Shown here piece by piece: positions 35,340-40,572 of a stretch of 40,572 nucleotides of DNA. The position numbers and the translations under genes were made by a program. Source of the stretch: Ignavibacteria bacterium (GTDB lineage Bacteria > Bacteroidota > Ignavibacteria > Kapaibacteriales > UBA961). The number at the start of each line of letters is the position of its first letter. The stretch's first letter is position 1. The notes beneath the pieces are model-generated. The model did not search any database. It was not told the DNA's origin and worked only from the letters and a program-made list of their open reading frames with translations. Location of the stretch: NCBI GenBank assembly GCA_947491315.1, contig CANLII010000022.1:1-40572 (forward strand). Reading direction: 5' to 3'.

Positions 35340-38300
35340 TTACTTTTGTATAATAAATCGTTCAATTGTGGACTGTGTTGGAGTCTGTAATTGAATAAAG
35401 TACATGCCTGTTATAAATTCTAATGAATCATATTGAAGATTCATTGGACCTTGCTGCAAGTCATGAACTGATTCATCAATGAGGAATCCTCTTGAGTCAA
35501 GAATCCGAACGGTGTGCTTTCCTTTTTCAAGCATATTTATTGATACATTGATCATTCCATCACTTGGGTTTGGATTGATACTCATAAGGGAAGTGTTCTT
35601 TGAAGTACTCACTAGTCTGGCTCCACCTTCATAACATACACCAAGTAGTTTGAATGTTCCATTTTTGATTGTTAATGGTACTATTCCACTATTTTCTTTA
35701 ACATTAAGTAATGTAAGTTCAGACAGTTCTGCATTTCCGAGACCAATATCGCATCTAAGAGTGATGATCTTTCCATTACCATTTGAAGATACCGGTACAT
35801 CTTTGATTGATATTGTTGCCAATGTATCATTAATAAAGTTAATAGTATGACTTCGAGGTGACAATAAGGATGGATTAAAGGCTACATCAATACTCATGGA
35901 AGTAAGTCCAGATTGATTGATATTCTGAGAATCTGTCAACTCAATTGGAATATCAATGATGTCTCCCGGATAACCTGTGTAATTTCCGACCATAACTACG
36001 GCTCTCGAATTAGCTGGAATACCAGTTATTAGAACAGTATCTTTCAGGAAACATGGATCACCTGTAACAAAGATAGTTTGAGTAGCCTGAACAGTATCCA
36101 GTGGTAAATAACTAAACTTAATCTCTTGAACTGCATTACCTGGTAGAGTAAATGGAATATTTGGGGATTGCAAACTGAATGGATTTGAAACTCCAGATAT
36201 TGTATTAACTGTAATATCTACATTTGAAAGATTCCTGATTTTCATAATACCCTCTCTAGAACTTCCAATTATAGAAGTAATAGAAAGATCATCAATCTCT
36301 ACTTTTGGGGATATTATAGTACCATTAACAGTTACGGGATAAATATTTCCGCATGTGTCTGATAATGTAATTTGTCTAGTGAATGGGCCGGCATTTTGTA
36401 AACCTTTAAAAGTAAATGATAGATTCTTTTGCTGCCCAACAAATAGCGAATCTTTCAATGAAGTGGTTTCAATAGTGGAGTCAGGGAAAATAGATATTGG
36501 AGCAAGGATATTTCCAGTATTCTGAATGTTGACATCAAATCCTTTTTCTTCATTCGGACATAACGTTCCAATATTGACTTCAGAGCTTACACTTAACATA
36601 GTCTCATTTTTTCTGCCATTTAGTTGTAAGCTGAATATACTATCCTGATCAGCATTGGAAAAGATTACCAATTCAGCGGTTTTATCGCCTCTAGATAATG
36701 GTGTAAATATGACTTTCGCTTGATAATTACTATCAGGAAGAATTGATACAGTTCTATTCCCAATGTATCTGAATTCCGAACTATTGCTACCTGAAACAGT
36801 AATATTGCTGATATCTAAGGTTGCTGCTCCATCATTTGTTATTGTTACATCAACTGTATCTGACTGTTCACAGAGCAAAGTCTTTATATTTCTAATTGAA
36901 GTTAAAATTGAAGGACTCTTTTTGATACCTTCTCCGAATAATTGAACAGTCGCAGGACTACCCGGGCCTTTAAAATAAAATTCAAGTGTTCCACTAGTTC
37001 TTCCAAGAGAAGATGGTGTAAATCTGAGGTTCAATTTTCTCTCTTCACCTGGTGCAAGTGTAAATGCTCCCCCGCCAGAAAGTGTTGAGAAGTCAAGATC
37101 ATTTGGGAATGAATGCTTTGTTGAATCTATAGTTATAGCAATGGATCCGATATTTTTAACTGTTCCAACATTCAATGAATCCTTATTTCTTTTCAATTCT
37201 ACTTTTCCAAAATCAATCAAAGTAGTTCCAATGGAAATACTCTGTTGCACACCATTTCCAATGATATCATAAACCAATGTATCAGATTGGGTAAAAATCA
37301 CAATTTCCGCGCTATGAGGCCCAACTCTTCGAGGCGTAAAACTAAACTCAGCAGCTCTGTTTCCACCAATAGAAATATCATACTTAGGGAAACCCGAAAC
37401 TAACTTAAATGCACTAGCATCTAGCCCACGGAAATACAGAGAATCAATTCTTAATTTCCATGTACCTGTATTTCGAATATATCCAGTGACAACTGAATCT
37501 TTATACTTTGAAAGTAAAACATTACCCATGTTTATATTTGAAGCAGAAGCAGAAGGAGCAACAATACTAAATGTCGCATCTGAAATATCTTCTTGTAAGC
37601 CTATTTCATCTATGCTCCAGAGAGTTATGACTCCATTATCCCAACCATGAAATGCAATATATTTTCCATCTTTTGAAAACTGGATATTGCTCACCTTGGA
37701 ATTGTGCTTAATTTCTTTCACTAATATTTGATTGGTAAAATCCCATACTTTGACTGTACTATCCCAAAAACAACTTGTAGCAAGATAAGTGTCATCCGGA
37801 CTAAAAGAAAGATTATCTGAGTTTTTATGTTCTATTTCTGAATACTCAACTTTGGAGGTTAGCTTAGACCATATTTTGATTGTGTCAGTAAAATCTTGAG
37901 GTTTTAAGTGAGAATAACTCTGGTCTTTAAATGCAATAATGTTTCCATCATTATTATAAGCTATCGATCCAACTACCGAGTAACCCTGAGGTATATTTTG
38001 CAGTGTATCTTTTGCAACTTTGTATACCAAAGTTGGATTAATGCCTCCAATATTGAGAAAATATTGATTTATTCCGCAAAGTCCCTTTTGCGTTGAATTA
38101 TAGTCTCTCCACCCATAAAGTCCCGCAATTGTTATCTCTTCAGGGTAAGTTGGATGAAACAATGTATGACTTATTAAATCATGCGTGGTCGGTGTAAATG
38201 GAATTGTACGACGCAAGTTAATACTTTGTAGATTGGAGATATCCCAGATATAAGCGTTTGGAGCAATTAAAGTATTATTAGGCGCCTCACCTCTTACAAG

Positions 38301-38999
38301 TAAATCTCCTGTGGAATTAAAGTTTAGGCTGGTAAGGTATCCATTTCTATTATTTGCATTTAATGGTCGATCTATAATTGGCCATGCTGATTGTCCATTT
38401 ACTTTATAATTCCATATTTCTGTTCTTTGACCATAACCAATGGCGATATAATCCCCTTGAGGGCTAAAACTTACAAAATTACCAATTGTCGTTTGCGATC
38501 CACCTCCAGTACCGTATCCAGGAATAGTATCAAGAAAGAATGAATATTCTACTTTTTTAGTCTTTGTACCCCAAACATTCGCTTTATATACCTTTGAAGA
38601 TTTTGTTTTATCAAAAGTGAAGTATAATAAATAATCACCATTTTTGCTAAAAGGTATGGGATTTGTATTAATAATCGGGTCTTTATCAACTATATTAAAT
38701 GTTGTATTCAGATCTGAACTCGATAATTGAATTACTTTCACCAAGCACTTAGTTGAAGTAGGTTTCGGTATATTTTTCCATGTGTAACTGAGGCCACTAG
38801 CAGTATCAATAAATTTCCAAGAATTCCCATTATCAAATGAATATTCCAATCGAACAAGTTCATTTGGAGAAATACCTGTCCATGTAATAATACTATCAGT
38901 ACCCACAACAAATGTTTCACCTCCATTTGGAAATGTAAGTTTCAATGTCTTTTTTGCTAGCTTCTTTTGATTTACTTTACCGCTTACAAAATATTCCAT
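35340..38999 (-). CDS. WD40 / choice-of-anchor-D surface protein with T9SS tail (3' part of a split gene)
   Basis: A 1219-residue frame without a signal peptide. In order: the end of an ASH domain (MEYFVSGKVN), a PNGGE module (about 22-95), a WD40-like propeller (about 100-470; SPDDTYLATSCFWDSTVKVWDF is clearest), several choice-of-anchor-D/ASH modules (about 480-1010), a cohesin-like module (about 1025-1130) and a type A T9SS C-terminal sorting domain (about 1145-1219, NPNPSDGMINVSI to the end). The frame stays open upstream of the first ATG through NVSYNAIDDGYHF and CP to the inverted repeat. That segment completes the ASH domain begun in the upstream frame. It is therefore best read as the distal three quarters of one gene with 39058-40251. 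Without its signal peptide this part could not be exported. Confidence 0.85.
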   Translation of the reverse strand: MEYFVSGKVNQKKLAKKTLKLTFPNGGETFVVGTDSIITWTGISPNELVRLEYSFDNGNSWKFIDTASGLSYTWKNIPKPTSTKCLVKVIQLSSSDLNTTFNIVDKDPIINTNPIPFSKNGDYLLYFTFDKTKSSKVYKANVWGTKTKKVEYSFFLDTIPGYGTGGGSQTTIGNFVSFSPQGDYIAIGYGQRTEIWNYKVNGQSAWPIIDRPLNANNRNGYLTSLNFNSTGDLLVRGEAPNNTLIAPNAYIWDISNLQSINLRRTIPFTPTTHDLISHTLFHPTYPEEITIAGLYGWRDYNSTQKGLCGINQYFLNIGGINPTLVYKVAKDTLQNIPQGYSVVGSIAYNNDGNIIAFKDQSYSHLKPQDFTDTIKIWSKLTSKVEYSEIEHKNSDNLSFSPDDTYLATSCFWDSTVKVWDFTNQILVKEIKHNSKVSNIQFSKDGKYIAFHGWDNGVITLWSIDEIGLQEDISDATFSIVAPSASASNINMGNVLLSKYKDSVVTGYIRNTGTWKLRIDSLYFRGLDASAFKLVSGFPKYDISIGGNRAAEFSFTPRRVGPHSAEIVIFTQSDTLVYDIIGNGVQQSISIGTTLIDFGKVELKRNKDSLNVGTVKNIGSIAITIDSTKHSFPNDLDFSTLSGGGAFTLAPGEERKLNLRFTPSSLGRTSGTLEFYFKGPGSPATVQLFGEGIKKSPSILTSIRNIKTLLCEQSDTVDVTITNDGAATLDISNITVSGSNSSEFRYIGNRTVSILPDSNYQAKVIFTPLSRGDKTAELVIFSNADQDSIFSLQLNGRKNETMLSVSSEVNIGTLCPNEEKGFDVNIQNTGNILAPISIFPDSTIETTSLKDSLFVGQQKNLSFTFKGLQNAGPFTRQITLSDTCGNIYPVTVNGTIISPKVEIDDLSITSIIGSSREGIMKIRNLSNVDITVNTISGVSNPFSLQSPNIPFTLPGNAVQEIKFSYLPLDTVQATQTIFVTGDPCFLKDTVLITGIPANSRAVVMVGNYTGYPGDIIDIPIELTDSQNINQSGLTSMSIDVAFNPSLLSPRSHTINFINDTLATISIKDVPVSSNGNGKIITLRCDIGLGNAELSELTLLNVKENSGIVPLTIKNGTFKLLGVCYEGGARLVSTSKNTSLMSINPNPSDGMINVSINMLEKGKHTVRILDSRGFLIDESVHDLQQGPMNLQYDSLEFITGMYFIQLQTPTQSTIERFIIQK
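38852..38941 (+). repeat. left arm of perfect 90-bp inverted repeat
   Basis: Exact reverse complement of 39062-39151 over 90 bases; paired positions sum to 78003. This arm is original coding sequence: on the minus strand it encodes the PNGGE module (about LTFPNGGETFVVGTDSI). The pairing stops at 38942/39061 and 38851/39152. Confidence 0.97.
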
Positions 39000-39057
39000 T
39001 GGGCAAGCATTATTGTCAAAAGTAAACTTCGTAAAATGATACCCATCATCTATTGCA

Positions 39058-40251
39058 TTATAACTTACATTTCCAAATGGAGGTGAAACATTTGTTGTGG
39101 GTACTGATAGTATTATTACATGGACAGGTATTTCTCCAAATGAACTTGTTCAAATTGACACTATCACCTTTTTTTAAAGTGAAATTCTTTGGTGTGATAG
39201 TAAACTTGGTATCAGTACTTGTAATATTATTGACTACTAAATCACCTGCAGTAGCTTTTATTTTTAAAGTCTTATTGACAGATTGACCAATGATTGCATC
39301 ATTGATACTCAGCTTTGAAGGTGTATACAGTATCTGAGGATTAACCGACTTACCATACATAACTTTTGCATTTGTCAGAACATTTGTAGAGTTAACCTTG
39401 AGAGTAATTACAGTTGAATCTAATTTACAATCAGGCTCCGAATTCCACTCTATTGTGCAGGGACTTCCACCTTGTGATAAATCTAAAATCTTTTTATAAA
39501 CAGCTTTAGCATCTTCGATCGTTGTCACATTTTCGAATACCTCACCACCAGTTCGAGTTGAAATTTCTATCAGTGAACCAGGAGCTCTCATTCCAAGTGT
39601 TACACAATAAATAACACAGTTCTGATTTATTGCTTGGTTTACTATTTCATCAACGCTTGGTGGTCTATTAGGTGCGCCATCAGTCAGAAATACAATAACT
39701 CTCTGATATTTTCCTGACTTCGATATTCTAAGTCCGCCAGCCGCAGGGTTGAGTAAAGCCATATCATAATCAGTACCACCGATTAGTCGCAACTGATTCA
39801 CTGCTTTCAGCAAAGCACTTTTGTCTGTAGTGAAATCTTGATTAGCATAATTATTATCACTGAAGCTTGTGATTGCACATTCATTATTTGTTCCTGGCAA
39901 AGCATTTATCCATGATATTGCTGCTGCTTGTGCAAGTTCTATATTGCTTGCTGAACCAAATGAATGGTACATGGAGAAACTGACATCCATTACGAGCACT
40001 GAAGACAATGATTTTTGTGGTGGTCCGGGAGGACAATCAACTTTCACAATTGACCGATTAACACCATTTTCAAGTATGGAAAGTTCTGATTTTTGGTGCT
40101 TTATCTGTGTACCCGCCTTGTCAAATGAATAGAACTTTGCTTTTATATTTGGATATGCACTTTTGTCAATATCAAATAATGAAATTGACTGAGACTGTAT
40201 TGCTTGATATGCAAATACAACAAGAAAGAAATAGAGTATGTTTTTTTTCAT
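39058..40251 (-). CDS. secreted vWA / ASH protein (5' part of a split gene)
   Basis: A 397-residue frame with a signal peptide (MKKNILYFFLVVFAYQAIQSQ), an N-terminal beta module (about 22-72), a vWA domain (about 83-250) with complete MIDAS residues (DVSFS at 89-93, Thr160, Asp191 in FLTDG) and the start of an ASH domain (about 262-366) that reads normally up to FTLKKGDSVNL. From there the frame enters the antisense of the 90-bp repeat, giving about 30 unrelated residues and a stop at 39058. The continuation of the ASH domain is in the next frame downstream (see 35340-38999). Removing 79 nt rejoins the two into about 1610 codons. As it stands the product would be secreted but lack the T9SS tail. 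Confidence 0.85.
   Translation of the reverse strand: MKKNILYFFLVVFAYQAIQSQSISLFDIDKSAYPNIKAKFYSFDKAGTQIKHQKSELSILENGVNRSIVKVDCPPGPPQKSLSSVLVMDVSFSMYHSFGSASNIELAQAAAISWINALPGTNNECAITSFSDNNYANQDFTTDKSALLKAVNQLRLIGGTDYDMALLNPAAGGLRISKSGKYQRVIVFLTDGAPNRPPSVDEIVNQAINQNCVIYCVTLGMRAPGSLIEISTRTGGEVFENVTTIEDAKAVYKKILDLSQGGSPCTIEWNSEPDCKLDSTVITLKVNSTNVLTNAKVMYGKSVNPQILYTPSKLSINDAIIGQSVNKTLKIKATAGDLVVNNITSTDTKFTITPKNFTLKKGDSVNLNKFIWRNTCPCNNTISTHNKCFTSIWKCKL
39062..39151 (-). repeat. right arm of perfect 90-bp inverted repeat (inserted copy)
   Basis: Inverted copy of 38852-38941 lying antisense inside the vWA gene. It contributes about 30 aberrant residues and a shift of 1 modulo 3. At its ends short homologies with the inferred original sequence remain: GAA at the 39151 side and AATGTAAGTT at the 39062 side (minus-strand sense). 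Confidence 0.95.
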
Positions 40252-40307
40252 ATTCGAAAAATAAATTGATTATCAGATTATAATTTTCAGAACTAAAATT
40301 CAGATTA

Positions 40308-40572
40308 CTACTTCACAAACCTTTCCATATACTCATCCTGCAGAGTCTTCACTTTGATCATATACATACCTTGCGACAATGATTGAACAGGTATGCGGAT
40401 GATCTCTGTTGATTGATAGGTTTGCTTATAATGTCTATGTCCAAGTACATCGTAGAGTTCTATGTCTATATCACCTGTGATTTCTGCATCCATCTTCACA
40501 TATAGATGATCTCCAGCTGGGTTTGGATACAGCGTAAATGGAGCTGAGCTTATTTCTCTGATGCCTGTGAGA
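40308..40572 (-). CDS. T9SS-secreted protein, C-terminal sorting domain (partial, runs off the window)
   Basis: Only the last 87 codons are inside the window; the frame is open to base 40572 with no need for a start. The visible part is a type A T9SS C-terminal domain: FTLYPNPAGDHLYVKM, then IELYDVLGHRHYKQ, IRIPVQSLSQGMYMIKV and a basic end (MERFVK). Such tails direct proteins across the outer membrane and are cleaved during surface attachment. The nature of the passenger is unknown. It lies 56 bases upstream of the split vWA gene on the same strand. Confidence 0.88.
   Translation of the reverse strand, partial: LTGIREISSAPFTLYPNPAGDHLYVKMDAEITGDIDIELYDVLGHRHYKQTYQSTEIIRIPVQSLSQGMYMIKVKTLQDEYMERFVK

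Noticed and set aside
38852-39151. Invertible phase-variation switch between the 90-bp arms
   Set aside because: Flipping the 120-bp spacer leaves the antisense arm in place and, read on the minus strand, soon meets a TAG stop, so neither orientation restores the frame; no recombinase gene is nearby.
38738-39286. Two small ORFs on opposite strands sharing the peptide start MEVKHLLWVLIVLLHG
   Set aside because: They are the same off-frame reading of the two arms of the 90-bp inverted repeat, not genes.
1-40572. CRISPR array, prophage, IS element or riboswitch
   Set aside because: No regularly spaced repeats, integrase, transposase or phage genes, and no recognisable conserved riboswitch core were found on reading the window.

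Overview
The window looks like a chromosomal segment of a Bacteroidota/Chlorobiota-type bacterium (Ignavibacteria or Kapabacteria would fit). This is an inference from gene content: type IX secretion (T9SS) C-terminal sorting domains, choice-of-anchor-D (ASH) repeat proteins, an OmpA-like barrel protein, a SusC/heme-type TonB receptor with a Bacteroidota-type companion protein, a Bacteroidota-type cyclase with a GTHTE motif, and -7 elements of the form TAnnTTTG. I see no phage, transposase, integrase, CRISPR array or rRNA. The only RNA gene I can support is a tRNA-Leu(CAG).

Layout. 1-8.6 kb: an MFS exporter and a DUF268 methyltransferase (convergent, zero spacing), a TonB-dependent receptor with a small exported partner, tRNA-Leu(CAG), a TPR/alpha-beta hydrolase whose start is broken or frameshifted just behind the tRNA, and a large membrane vWA protein. 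8.8-13.3 kb: a membrane GAF-GAF-degenerate-GGDEF protein, uppP, a metal-dependent cyclase and deoC, tightly packed. 13.4-19.8 kb: ettA, rsmD, a DedA protein, dps, msrA (lipoprotein), a short-chain dehydrogenase and an iron-sulfur photolyase, with gaps of 18 nt or less and one 26-nt overlap. This reads as a housekeeping plus oxidative/UV-stress operon. 19.8-22.1 kb (minus): a CrtW-type carotenoid ketolase, accD and an orphan phnC-like ATPase. 22.3-26.7 kb: a MOP/ANKH-like membrane protein, a beta-propeller lipoprotein and a PBP4-type peptidase with a Lys-rich insert. 26.9-32.7 kb: valS, yidC, tyrS. 32.7-33.1 kb: the only gene-free stretch over 300 bases, carrying a small family of hairpin repeats. 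33.1-40.6 kb (minus): AT-rich surface-protein region with a double-OmpA protein, a large T9SS-type protein split into two reading frames, and the 3' end of another T9SS cargo.

Main discovery. A perfect 90-bp inverted repeat (38852-38941 and 39062-39151, 120-bp spacer) splits what was almost certainly one gene of about 1610 codons, encoding signal peptide, vWA, ASH, PNGGE module, WD40 propeller, several ASH modules, a cohesin-like module and a T9SS tail. The right arm is an inverted copy of downstream coding sequence pasted into the gene. Removing 79 nt between microhomologies restores one frame and a normal ASH domain across the junction. This looks like a two-step template switch, or an assembly or amplification chimera with the same signature. 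A second reading-frame anomaly is a T6 run on a canonical slippery heptamer next to the tRNA-Leu.

How the genes work together: uppP, the PBP4 peptidase, yidC, OmpA and the T9SS cargo serve the envelope. Dps, MsrA, the photolyase and the carotenoid ketolase fit protection from light and oxidants. ettA, rsmD, valS, tyrS and the tRNA serve translation.
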